64,000 nucleotides of DNA from Sphingopyxis panaciterrae (GTDB taxonomy: Bacteria > Pseudomonadota > Alphaproteobacteria > Sphingomonadales > Sphingomonadaceae), in NCBI RefSeq assembly GCF_011762125.1, contig NZ_JAASQN010000002.1, forward strand, positions 868,001-932,000, written 5' to 3'. The notes below the pieces were generated by a model. The model was not told the DNA's origin and did no database searches. It saw only the letters and a list, made by a program, of their open reading frames with translations. Shown here in pieces: positions 27,901 to 36,489 of the stretch. Position numbers and translations under genes: made by a program. Within the stretch, counting starts at the first letter, position 1. Each line of letters opens with the position of its first letter.

Positions 27901-28859
27901 GCGTTTTTGCCTCCTTGGTCTGGGCGAGCGCCTCGCAATCCGACAAGCCTGTCGATTGCTTCATGATATTCGCGCTCGAACTGATCGATCAGTTCGCGCG
28001 TGGGAACGACGTCGTGAATCGACCCGACGCCCTGCCCCGCGCTGAGGATGTCCTTCCAGCGCTTGGGCTCGCCGAGCACCTTGCTGATATCGACCTTGGC
28101 GCCTCCGAGGTCGCCGAAATAGCCGGGGGCCGGAATCGTCTGCTTTAGCCAGCTGCCGCCAAGTCCGTCGACCTCGTCGGTATAGACGACGTCGGTAATA
28201 TCGGATTCGATGAGGAGCTGCTTCAGACGCTCCGACGCCGTGCTTTCGGTCGTGTTGATGAACCGCGTCCCGATATACCCCATGTCGGCGCCGGCCGCGA
28301 TCGCCCCGGCGAGCGAGGCGCCGTCACTGATACAGCCACCCAGGATGAGGGTCTTGTCCCCGACCAGCGGCCTCAACTCTCCCAGGAACGCGAACGGGTT
28401 GTACGTCCCCGAATGGCCGCCCCCGCCCGACGCGATGGCAATGATGCCGTCGACATTCGCCTCGAGCGCCTTTTGGGCATGCCGGACATTGATGACGTCA
28501 TGGAAGCACAGGCCGCCATAGGCGTGCACGGCGTCGGTGACCTCGCGCGTGATACCGATCGAGGAAATCAGGATCGGAACCTGATATTTCACCGTCAGCG
28601 CAATGTCCTCGGCCAGCCGCGCGTTCGACTTGTGAACCGAGAATTGCGTCGCCCACGGCGCGTCCGACGGCGTCAGCCGGCCGCGGATATCCTTCAGCCA
28701 ATCCTCATAGCCTTCGGACGTCCGTTGATTGAAGGCCGGGAAGGAACCGACGAGGCCCGCGCGACTGGATTCGACGACGAGATCGGGGCTCGAGATCAGG
28801 AACATCGGCGAAACGATCGCCGGCATGCGAAGGCGCCCTTCGAAGGCAGCGGGAATCAT
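27897..28859 (-). CDS. NMO-type FMN oxidoreductase (2-nitropropane dioxygenase family)
   Basis: A 320-residue TIM-barrel flavoprotein: SPMFLISSPDLVVES near the N-terminus, SVHKSNARL, HDVINVRHAQKALEANVDG, the glycine-rich flavin loop ASGGGGHSGTYNPFAF and GADMGYIGTRF. It is clearly paralogous to the NMO at 50349-51296 (shared PMFLxS, NPFAF and HAYGG blocks). It heads the NMO-hydratase-dehydrogenase-dehydrogenase operon, whose promoter region carries a TGAC-palindrome. In acyl-CoA clusters such proteins may reduce or oxidise enoyl intermediates; the reaction is unproven. Confidence 0.9.
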   Translation of the reverse strand: MIPAAFEGRLRMPAIVSPMFLISSPDLVVESSRAGLVGSFPAFNQRTSEGYEDWLKDIRGRLTPSDAPWATQFSVHKSNARLAEDIALTVKYQVPILISSIGITREVTDAVHAYGGLCFHDVINVRHAQKALEANVDGIIAIASGGGGHSGTYNPFAFLGELRPLVGDKTLILGGCISDGASLAGAIAAGADMGYIGTRFINTTESTASERLKQLLIESDITDVVYTDEVDGLGGSWLKQTIPAPGYFGDLGGAKVDISKVLGEPKRWKDILSAGQGVGSIHDVVPTRELIDQFEREYHEAIDRLVGLRGARPDQGGKNA

Positions 28860-28922
28860 GGCTTTCGTCTCTCCCTAGACTCGGCGTGGCGCCGGTTTGC
28901 GATGACACAGAAATATGCAATC

Positions 28923-28956
28923 TGACCTGAAAGTCAATTATATAACTTTAAAGTAT
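28923..28956 (+). promoter_or_regulatory. TGAC-palindrome box 1, tandem with a weaker copy
   Basis: TGACCTGAAAGTCA at 28923-28936, centred about 70 nt upstream of the NMO start at 28859, and TAACTTTAAAGTAT at 28943-28956, offset by exactly 20 nt. On the reverse strand the box overlaps a TTGACT hexamer that could be the -35 element of the operon. Proposed operator of the cluster TetR regulator. Confidence 0.7.
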
Positions 28957-28991
28957 TATCCTTGCCGGCTTCGCGTCTGGAAGGCTTCGGC

Positions 28992-30209
28992 TCAATGAGC
29001 GGCATCGTCTGACGGCGTCGGATAAGGGGGCAAGGCGAGGAGCAGGACCGCACTCACGGCGACGAGGACGGCTGCGACGATCGAAGCCAGGACGTAATCG
29101 CCGAACTGGTCGAAAAACAGACTGAACATCTGGCCGCCGAGGGCACCGCCGATCGTGTAGCAGCAGCTCAGCAAGCCGAGCACTTCGCCGAAATGTTTCC
29201 GGTCATAAAAGCGGCTGGTGTAATAGGCGCCGAGCTCGGTCTCGGCCCCCAGGGCCAGCCCAAGGCAGATCGAGCCGATGGTCAGGACCAGCGAACCGCC
29301 GGGATAGAAGGACAGGCCGATGCCGATCGTGCCGGCGACATACCAGAGGACGCCGATCTGCGGTTTCTGGACGCGGTCGAGGAGCCAGCCCGCACCGATG
29401 CGTCCGAAGACGCCCGCGACCGCCGCCACGACGAGAATGCGCGCGGCGTCCGACGGCTGTAGACCGCGATCGGTGACCATGGGCACGAGGCTGACAAGAA
29501 AGCCATTGAGCGCGAGCCCGCTGAGAAAGATCGCCGACAGGAGCAGGATGCCGGGCCGGCGCGAAATAACCGACAAAGCTGCGCTGCGCGTCTTCTCGGA
29601 TACGGATTTGATGCGTTCGCGGGCATCGCCCATGAACAGGAGCGCGACCGGAAGGGCACAGAGAAGGATCGCCAGTCCGAGGCCGACGCGCGCACCGCGC
29701 CACCCGAATTCGGCGATCAGCCACACCACGAGCGGCGGGATCGCCATGTTGCCGAGCGGAACACCGGTGGTGCAGATCGCGATGAGCTTGCCGCGCGAAC
29801 GCAGCGGCGCGCGGTGGGTCACGACCATCGAGTAGAGAAGCGGCGATTGCACCACGCCCGCCATGCCGATGAGGATCGTCAAAATAGCGTAAAGCGGCAG
29901 ATTATCGCCGACCAGCGAGAGCGACATCATGCCGAGCCCGAACAGCAGGATTCCCGGCACGAGCACCCGCCGCGCGCCGAAGCGATCCCCCAGTCTTCCG
30001 GCAAGCGGGTACAGAACGGCAAGCGCAATCAGCGCCATCGTGACGGTCCCCATGAATTGCGAGCGGGTCCAGCCGAATTCTTTCGTGACCGGCCCCAGGA
30101 AAAAACCCTGCGAGTAGAAAATCACGGCTGCAGAAGACGGTAGCAGGGCGACAGCTCCTGCAAACGCCGTCGCGACCGGGTCGCGCCGAAATATTGTGAG
30201 GCCTGTCAT
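28992..30209 (-). CDS. MFS transporter
   Basis: About 405 residues and 12 predicted membrane helices. The MFS loop 2-3 motif is GRLGDRFGARRVLV, and the central cytoplasmic loop (MGDARERIKSVSEKTRSAALSV) splits two six-helix halves. The ATG at 30209 has GGGAG six nt upstream; an earlier in-frame ATG at 30230 lacks one. It follows the PQQ dehydrogenase by ~66 nt and is probably in the same TonB receptor-dehydrogenase-transporter operon. It likely moves the oxidised product or an acid across the inner membrane. Confidence 0.9.
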   Translation of the reverse strand: MTGLTIFRRDPVATAFAGAVALLPSSAAVIFYSQGFFLGPVTKEFGWTRSQFMGTVTMALIALAVLYPLAGRLGDRFGARRVLVPGILLFGLGMMSLSLVGDNLPLYAILTILIGMAGVVQSPLLYSMVVTHRAPLRSRGKLIAICTTGVPLGNMAIPPLVVWLIAEFGWRGARVGLGLAILLCALPVALLFMGDARERIKSVSEKTRSAALSVISRRPGILLLSAIFLSGLALNGFLVSLVPMVTDRGLQPSDAARILVVAAVAGVFGRIGAGWLLDRVQKPQIGVLWYVAGTIGIGLSFYPGGSLVLTIGSICLGLALGAETELGAYYTSRFYDRKHFGEVLGLLSCCYTIGGALGGQMFSLFFDQFGDYVLASIVAAVLVAVSAVLLLALPPYPTPSDDAAH

Positions 30210-30275
30210 GACGCGCTCCCGTTGTTCCATACACTTGCGTTATTCGATGCTATCATCAGTTCAAATTCCGACTTT

Positions 30276-32633
30276 TCACTGCGGCAACGCATAGGCCACC
30301 AGCCTGTCGCCGCCTCGCGCGCCCAGGGGCTTGTGCCCTCCGGCGGCGAGCAGGATGAATTGCCGGCCGCTGCCCGCATCGCGATAGGAAATGACGGGCG
30401 CGATCCCTGACGCGGGCAAGTCGGCTCCCCAGAGCTCCTTCCCGGTCGATGTATCGAAGGCGCGAAAGCGCCGGTCATTGCTGGCGCCCACGAAGGCCAG
30501 GCCCGTCCCGGTGACAAGCACGCCCCCTAGCGACGGTACGCCGATCGGCAGGGGAAGCATCGTGCGCAACCCCAAGGGGCCGGTGTCGCGGCTCGTTCCC
30601 AGCGGGCGTGACCAGAGGAGCTTGCGGGCCGACAGATCGATCGCATTGATGCGCGCCCATGGCGGTTGCTGGCACGGGACCTGAAGCGGGGAAAGAAAGC
30701 TTTGCGTTTCCACGCCATAGGGGGTGTTCGCCTGCGCCTTGATGCCCCGCATGGCGTCCATTCCCTCGCGCCCCTCGCCCATCGCGAAGGCGCCCGCCCG
30801 GTTCGCCTCGGCGCGCGGAACGAGGCGCATATAATTGGCGAGATGGGAGGTGACGGTGACGAGGACCCGCCGCGACGGGTCGATCGACACGCTGCCCCAG
30901 TTCATTCCGCCCGCGTAACCCGGATACATGATACTCGGCGTCGGTCCGGGCGGGGTCAGCGGGCCCGAATAGCGGGCGCGCTTGAAGGTGATGCGGCACC
31001 AGAGCTGGTCGAACGGCGTGATGCCCCACATATCGGCCTCGCGAAGCGGGGCGCCCGCGAGCGACGGCATTCCCGTCGAAAAGGGTTGCGTCGGCGATAC
31101 GCGCTCGCGTGGCGGCGCTCCCTCGACGGGCACGCGCCGCTCCTCAACGCTTGTGACGGGCACGCCCGTCGCACGGTCGAGAATGAAAAGTTCGCCGCGC
31201 TTTGTCGGCTGGACGACGGCTGGAACCGGCCCCGACGCGGTCGGCATGTCGAAAAGCACCGGCTGCGAGCCGAGATCATAGTCCCAAAGATCATGGTGGG
31301 TCGTCTGGAAGACCCACCGCCGCCGTCCGGTCTCGATGTCGAGCGCCATCAACGCACTGGATATCTCGTCGTCGATCGGACGACGCTGCCGGCCATAATG
31401 ATCGGGTGTCGCATTGCCCGTCGGGACATAAATCAGGCCGAGCTTGTCGTCATACGCCATCTGGGCCCAGCTATTGGGTGTCGCCCGGGTATAGATTTCG
31501 CCGGGTGGCGGCGCGCCGATCCGGTTCGGGGCTCCGACGTCATACGCCCATGAAAGCTGGCCGGTGGTGACGTCGAACGCGCGGATCACGCCCGAGGGCT
31601 CGCCCCATTTCTGATTGTCCGCGACCGCCGCACCGACCACGACCTTGCCGCGGGCGATCGTCGGCCCGCCGTTGATGAAATAATATCCTTTCGCTACCGG
31701 GCCCAGGCCTTCGAGCAGCGAAACTTCTCCATTGCGCCCGAAATCCTGACATGGCCGGCCGCTCAGCGCATCGATCGCGATGAGGCGCGCATCGATTGTC
31801 GTCTCGAGGATCCGGGCCTGGCACGGGCCCGTCCGCGCGGTATCCCTGTGATATCCGAGGCTCCGGCAAGCGCGGAACGGCGCACGCTGGACTTCAGCCT
31901 CGGGATCGTAGCGCCACACCTGTTTGCCCGAGACGGCGTCGAGGGCCACGAGAACGTTCGTACTGTTGCAGGCATAGACGAGCTTGCCGATTTTCAGGGG
32001 CGCGATCTGGAGGTTATAGGGTTCGGCGTCGCCGAAGCTATATTCCCAGGCCGGTTTCAGTCGCGCCACATTTTCGGGCGTGATCTGCGCAAGCCGCGTA
32101 TAGCGCAGACCTTCGGGGGTGCCGCCATAATCGGTCCAGTCGTCTCCGGCGCCGGTTTCGGCGGAAGGAAAATCCGCCCGTAAGCCTGTGGGCGCAGGGG
32201 AGAAGGATGACGCGGTGACAAGACCAGCCACAGGCATGGCGAGCATCAGCAGAACCAGCGCCGCGGTTCCGCCCGACGCGGCCCTCGTCGCGGGCCGGCC
32301 GCCGAGCGCGCCCATCATGGTCAGGATGAGGAGCATCAAGCCGAGCAGAGCGAGAAGCCCGAGGCGCGGCAGCATCGCCCAGATGTCGAGCCCGCTTTCG
32401 AACCACGTCCACACCGATGTGACGAGCAGCAGCAAACCCGCACCCCCCAGCGCCCAGCGGCTTGCGCGCCAGACAGCGACGGCGAGGCCGCCCAGCCATA
32501 GACCCGCGCCAAGATAATAGGGCGAACCGTCCGCGCTGACGAGCAGCATGCCGCCATAAAGAAATGCAGCTGCCCAAAGGCCGACCAGTACGGCCAGCGC
32601 GCGGAGCGTCATGCCGAGCTTGCCACGGGTCAC
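30276..32633 (-). CDS. Membrane-bound PQQ-dependent dehydrogenase (glucose/quinate/shikimate family)
   Basis: A 785-residue quinoprotein. Five N-terminal membrane helices (residues ~8-148) anchor it in the inner membrane, followed by a periplasmic eight-bladed propeller with repeated tryptophan-docking motifs (LDAVSGKQVWRYDP, FDVTTGQLSWAYD, LDIETGRRRWVFQ, DTSTGKELWGAD) and WDYDLGSQP. It passes electrons to ubiquinone. The start is a GTG with GGAAAGGT upstream; an ATG at 32612 is possible. It lies between the TonB receptor and MFS genes. No pqq synthesis genes are in the window. Substrate: a polyol, cyclic alcohol or similar; not determinable. Confidence 0.94.
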   Translation of the reverse strand: MTRGKLGMTLRALAVLVGLWAAAFLYGGMLLVSADGSPYYLGAGLWLGGLAVAVWRASRWALGGAGLLLLVTSVWTWFESGLDIWAMLPRLGLLALLGLMLLILTMMGALGGRPATRAASGGTAALVLLMLAMPVAGLVTASSFSPAPTGLRADFPSAETGAGDDWTDYGGTPEGLRYTRLAQITPENVARLKPAWEYSFGDAEPYNLQIAPLKIGKLVYACNSTNVLVALDAVSGKQVWRYDPEAEVQRAPFRACRSLGYHRDTARTGPCQARILETTIDARLIAIDALSGRPCQDFGRNGEVSLLEGLGPVAKGYYFINGGPTIARGKVVVGAAVADNQKWGEPSGVIRAFDVTTGQLSWAYDVGAPNRIGAPPPGEIYTRATPNSWAQMAYDDKLGLIYVPTGNATPDHYGRQRRPIDDEISSALMALDIETGRRRWVFQTTHHDLWDYDLGSQPVLFDMPTASGPVPAVVQPTKRGELFILDRATGVPVTSVEERRVPVEGAPPRERVSPTQPFSTGMPSLAGAPLREADMWGITPFDQLWCRITFKRARYSGPLTPPGPTPSIMYPGYAGGMNWGSVSIDPSRRVLVTVTSHLANYMRLVPRAEANRAGAFAMGEGREGMDAMRGIKAQANTPYGVETQSFLSPLQVPCQQPPWARINAIDLSARKLLWSRPLGTSRDTGPLGLRTMLPLPIGVPSLGGVLVTGTGLAFVGASNDRRFRAFDTSTGKELWGADLPASGIAPVISYRDAGSGRQFILLAAGGHKPLGARGGDRLVAYALPQ

Positions 32634-32813
32634 AGCGTAACCTTTCCGAGCGCCCTGCCCTTGTTTCCTTGAAGGGTGCGGCCCGAACGAGCCGCCGGAT
32701 TGCGGACCGGCGCCTGCAAAGAAGCGCGCTTTTGCCTCCGCCTCCAGCGACAGGAGGCGGGGGTCCGCACCGGCGGGCCCCCTTTCGGATCGACCAGGCT
32801 CAAAGCCCGGTCA

Positions 32814-35138
32814 TCAAAAGCGAAACTTCGCCTGCACGCCGATCGATCGACCTTCCAGCAAAGCGCGCAACGTATAGTCGAACGCGTCCTGCACGAAGCC
32901 CTCGTTCGAGGTGTTGAGCAGGTTCCTGCCGTAGACCGAGAGTTCGGCCCGGTCGCCGGGCAGGTGCAGGGTCAGATTGGCGCTGAGGTCCTTGCGGGCG
33001 GTGAGGAAGCGCGTGTTGGCATCGTTCGCCGGCCCCCGCGAGCGGTAGCTGTAATTGACGCTCCCTTCCAGGCGCATGTCGTTCGGGAGCGCGGTCGTAT
33101 AGGCCGCGCCGATATTATAGTTCCAGGGCGCCGTCCGCGGCGGGACAAGGCCATAGTCGATGCTGTCGATGCGGCCGTCGCCGTTGAGGTCGAACGTCAC
33201 ATTCTTGTATTGAACGTCCACATAGCCAAGGTTGCCGGTCAGCTCGAGCCCGCGCACGGGAATGACGGTCAACTCGGCCTCGAACCCGAGAATGGTGGCG
33301 TCGGTCGCATTCGCGACGACGGACACGGTGCCCTGAGTCACCGATGCCACGGTGATGTCGCGTTGCAGGTCGCTGACGTCACTCAGATAGACCGATCCAT
33401 TCAGGCGGACCTTGCGATCGAAGAGATCGGATTTGAACCCTACTTCGTAGGACCAGACCGTTTCGACGTCGAAAAACGGATCGGATGCCGGGACGGTGTT
33501 CGCCGGGACCACCGGAGTGACCCCGGGAGCCGAGGCGTTCGCGGCGTTCGAGCGGACATTATAACCACCGTTCCGAACGCCCTCGCTGACGCTCGCGAAA
33601 ATCAGGACATTCTCTTCGGGCTTGTAGTTTATGCCGAACTTAGGGGTGAACGAGGGCCATTTGTGCTTCGCATAATAGGGCGGCGGACCGCCGGGTACGT
33701 CGCAGGACTTCGTCACGAAACTGCAGGTGCTGTTGTTGTTCGTCGGCTGCAGATAGACGATCGCATCCTTGGTTTCGCTCGTATATCGCCCGCCAAGCGT
33801 GAACGACAGGCGATCGGACGCATGATACTCGCCCTGAGCGAAAATTCCGATCGATTCCTGACGGACGTCTCCCCCGTAAGTCCGGTTGATCGTTGCATTC
33901 AGGATCTGCCGATCCTGCAGATAGAAATATTTCTGCTTGAAATAATATAGCCCGGCGGTGAGATCGAGATTGCCGAACCGCCCGGCGTAGCGAAGCTCGT
34001 CGCTGTACTGATGCTGGTCCAGATAGTCGGTATTGTCGAAGATATAGGCCGGCGTGCCGTCATAGTCGCTTTGAAACTCGTTCTTCAGCTCGCGATAGTT
34101 GAAGAGATTTGTGATGACGCCATCGCCGAAGGCGACGTCGATCTGGGTCTCCGACGTGATCGAGAAATAATCGGTCCGCGTATAGCCGGGATTTCCCTGC
34201 AAATTCTCGAAATCGGGGTCGCGCGGCACCGCACCTTGCGGCAGATTCTGGAACACCGAGCCGTCGCCCCGGGTTCGGCCGCGTTCGGCAATGACCGTCT
34301 GCGTTACTGCATCGCCGAGCTTGAGAACGACCGTCGGCCGGATAAACCAATTCTCCTCGCGACCCATCTTGCGGCCCAGCGACGGATTGTCGAACCAGCC
34401 GCGATCGTTCCGATAATAGCCGGAAAGCTTGGCAAGGAGCCTGTCTTCGATGATCGGCCCCTCGACGCTGGCCGCAACATTATATTCGGGCCCGGTTTCG
34501 ACGCTCGCCTGACCATAGACCGAGAATTTGTTTCCAGGTCGCCGCGTCGTGAGGAGCACGGCGCCGCCGGTCACATTTCGTCCCTGCAACGTGCCCTGCG
34601 GCCCGCGCAGAATCTCGATGCCTTCCAGGTCGAACGTGTCGAAATTGGTGCCGGCATTGACGCCGAGATAGACCCCATCGACGAAGACGCCGACCGCCGG
34701 CTGCGAATCGGGATTGCCCGAAGCGGTACCGAGACCGCGGATATTGGACGACGCATAACCGCGCGCACCGCCGTTGGGGCCAAGCGAAACGCCGGGCGCG
34801 CGGATCGCGATATCGGTCAGGTTCTGAAAATGCGTTTGCTCAAGCTGGGCGGATCCGAGGGCCGTCACGGATACCGGAACGTCCTGCAGCCGCTCCGCAC
34901 GATTTTTCTTCTGTGCGGTGACGATGATGTCCTGCACGCCATCACTCTGGCCAGATCCAGCCGTCTCGGCTTCGACCTGGCCGGCTTCGACCTGCCCGGC
35001 TTCGACTTGGCCGGCTTCGGCATCCGCCTTGTCGGCAAGCTGCGCCCAGGCCGCCTGCGGCCCGCATAGCAAGGCGAACCCCAGGACGGGAACCGCGGAA
35101 CGCAGCAGCTTGGCCTTCCGGCGCGTCATCATGATCAT
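32814..35138 (-). CDS. TonB-dependent receptor
   Basis: A 774-residue outer-membrane receptor. The signal peptide ends AAWA-Q (~residue 32). An unusual QVEAG repeat follows, then the TonB-box region DIIVTAQKKNRAERLQDVP, the plug signature EGIEILRGPQGTLQGRNVTGG and a barrel ending VQAKFRF with the terminal Phe. GGGAGATGGAGA precedes the ATG. A TGAC-palindrome lies ~87 nt upstream of the start. It heads a receptor-PQQ dehydrogenase-MFS unit that would import, oxidise and take up the substrate of this cluster. Confidence 0.95.
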   Translation of the reverse strand: MIMMTRRKAKLLRSAVPVLGFALLCGPQAAWAQLADKADAEAGQVEAGQVEAGQVEAETAGSGQSDGVQDIIVTAQKKNRAERLQDVPVSVTALGSAQLEQTHFQNLTDIAIRAPGVSLGPNGGARGYASSNIRGLGTASGNPDSQPAVGVFVDGVYLGVNAGTNFDTFDLEGIEILRGPQGTLQGRNVTGGAVLLTTRRPGNKFSVYGQASVETGPEYNVAASVEGPIIEDRLLAKLSGYYRNDRGWFDNPSLGRKMGREENWFIRPTVVLKLGDAVTQTVIAERGRTRGDGSVFQNLPQGAVPRDPDFENLQGNPGYTRTDYFSITSETQIDVAFGDGVITNLFNYRELKNEFQSDYDGTPAYIFDNTDYLDQHQYSDELRYAGRFGNLDLTAGLYYFKQKYFYLQDRQILNATINRTYGGDVRQESIGIFAQGEYHASDRLSFTLGGRYTSETKDAIVYLQPTNNNSTCSFVTKSCDVPGGPPPYYAKHKWPSFTPKFGINYKPEENVLIFASVSEGVRNGGYNVRSNAANASAPGVTPVVPANTVPASDPFFDVETVWSYEVGFKSDLFDRKVRLNGSVYLSDVSDLQRDITVASVTQGTVSVVANATDATILGFEAELTVIPVRGLELTGNLGYVDVQYKNVTFDLNGDGRIDSIDYGLVPPRTAPWNYNIGAAYTTALPNDMRLEGSVNYSYRSRGPANDANTRFLTARKDLSANLTLHLPGDRAELSVYGRNLLNTSNEGFVQDAFDYTLRALLEGRSIGVQAKFRF
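34968..35020 (-). repeat. 15-bp in-frame tandem repeat in the receptor gene
   Basis: Three units of GGCTTCGACCTGGCC-type sequence (34968-34982, 34983-34997, 34998-35012) plus a partial fourth. On the coding strand they give AGQVE repeats between the signal peptide and TonB box. In-frame units could expand or contract by slippage without breaking the gene. Confidence 0.85.
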
Positions 35139-35218
35139 TCTCCATCTCCCTTGTCTTATCGTTGGGCCGCCCTGCGCCTAATAGACAGGCACGGGATCGA
35201 ATCGTAAGTTAGATAATC

Positions 35219-35232
35219 TGACTATGAAGTCA
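35219..35232 (+). promoter_or_regulatory. TGAC-palindrome box 2
   Basis: TGACTATGAAGTCA, centred ~87 nt upstream of the TonB receptor start at 35138. A weak copy (35198-35211, ending AAGTTA) precedes it. The reverse strand again reads TTGACT at one edge, so the box would overlap a -35 element. Confidence 0.72.
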
Positions 35233-35274
35233 ATACGTATGAATCGGGCCGCGCCATTCGCTTGGCGCGGCGCG

Positions 35275-36057
35275 CTAGCTCGAGAAGGCATATCCGCCGT
35301 TTACCGGGTAGGTCTGGCCCGTAATCCAGCTTCCGGCACCCGATGCCAGGAAGAGAATGAGGCCCGCGGCGTCCGAAGGTTCGCCCAGACGCCGGATCAC
35401 ATAGGATTTAAGGATTTTACCGAGCGCCCCCTCGTCGATCATCGACGCAACGCCGGGCGTGCGGACTGTCGAAAGCGCGACGCAATTGGCGGTAATATCG
35501 TAGCGTCCGACCGCCTTCGCGATCGCGCGCATGAAGCCCGCTGCGCCGGCCTTCGCGCCCGAGTATGCCGCTAGATGCGGTTCACCGACGCGGCCGGCGT
35601 CGGAAATGACGGTGATGATGCGTCCGCCGCGGTGCTGCGTCATCGACGGCAGCACCGCCCTGCAACAGTTCATGACGCCGTTGAAGTTTGTCGAGATGAA
35701 CGGTTCCCATTCCTCGGGCGATGTTTCCCAAAATGGTTTCGGGCTGATGTTCGGGTCCGACGGTCCGGCGTTGCCCGCATTGTTCACCAAAATGTCGATG
35801 CGTCCGAAGCGCGCCACGGCTTCACCGGCCATCGCCTCGACGCTTGCGAGATCTGTAATGTCGGCCTGCTGGGCCATTGCCACGCCGCCCAGCGCTTCGA
35901 TTTCCTCGGCGACAGCCTGGGCGCGATCCGCGTGAAAATCATTCACCACGACGCTCGCGCCAGCCTGCGCCATGAGCATCGCGGTTGCCCGCCCGACGCC
36001 CTGCCCGCCGCCGGTCACGAGAGCGATCTTACCGGTCAAATCCAATATGCTGTCCAT
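35275..36057 (-). CDS. SDR family oxidoreductase
   Basis: A 260-residue classical SDR: TGGGQGVG cofactor motif, VNNAGNAGP, the Ser region ITVISDAGR (Ser in VISDAG) and YSGAK, ending YPVNGGYAFSS. GGGAAGAG upstream supports the ATG at 36057 rather than the earlier TTG. It forms its own unit, divergent from the saccharopine-dehydrogenase-like gene at 36490. Both promoters in the 430-nt gap carry a TGAC-palindrome. Confidence 0.9.
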   Translation of the reverse strand: MDSILDLTGKIALVTGGGQGVGRATAMLMAQAGASVVVNDFHADRAQAVAEEIEALGGVAMAQQADITDLASVEAMAGEAVARFGRIDILVNNAGNAGPSDPNISPKPFWETSPEEWEPFISTNFNGVMNCCRAVLPSMTQHRGGRIITVISDAGRVGEPHLAAYSGAKAGAAGFMRAIAKAVGRYDITANCVALSTVRTPGVASMIDEGALGKILKSYVIRRLGEPSDAAGLILFLASGAGSWITGQTYPVNGGYAFSS

Positions 36058-36205
36058 GTCTCTTCCCAACGTTCGAAATCGTGAATCTCATTTGCGGCGA
36101 GCGCGCTCGCCGAAGCGGTTCGGCTGAAGTTTCTGAAAGGATGATCGGGCCGGAGCACCCTCTGCCGGAATCGCCAGCGCTATGCCGCCTTCATCTTCGG
36201 AAAAA

Positions 36206-36219
36206 TGACGCCAAAGTCA
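36206..36219 (+). promoter_or_regulatory. TGAC-palindrome box 3
   Basis: TGACGCCAAAGTCA, centred ~155 nt upstream of the SDR start at 36057. It is followed by ATTAT, as in boxes 1 and 6, so the reverse strand reads ATAATTGACT. It serves the reverse-strand promoter of the divergent region 36058-36489. Confidence 0.65.
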
Positions 36220-36323
36220 ATTATTTTTACGCAACCTCCCGTCCGAATTTTCGACAAGTCGCAAATTTACTAAATTTCCTCGCAATTTCGTCGCTCTGCG
36301 TTGGGAAATTTGGTTGACATGAC

Positions 36324-36337
36324 TGACTTCTGCGTCA
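36324..36337 (+). promoter_or_regulatory. TGAC-palindrome box 4
   Basis: TGACTTCTGCGTCA, centred ~159 nt upstream of the gene at 36490, within a TTGACA - 17 nt - AATCTT arrangement that could be its promoter core. It is the least symmetric box in the right half. The rest of 36058-36489 shows no gene. Confidence 0.6.
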
Positions 36338-36489
36338 ATCTTGCGCAAGCATCTGACTAAAAAAGCCAATGCGGCGGCGAGCCAAATCAAGCCGATCGCG
36401 CCTCACCGGGGTGCGATGGGAGATTGCGCCCGGTGTTATTTGATAATCGGCCAGCGAATGAACTGGCGGCAGCGAATTAGGAGAGCCAA

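Noticed and set aside
30276-32633. Glucose dehydrogenase (gcd) by name
   Set aside because: Architecture fits the glucose/quinate/shikimate family, but no residue set I can see distinguishes the substrate, so no gene symbol is given.
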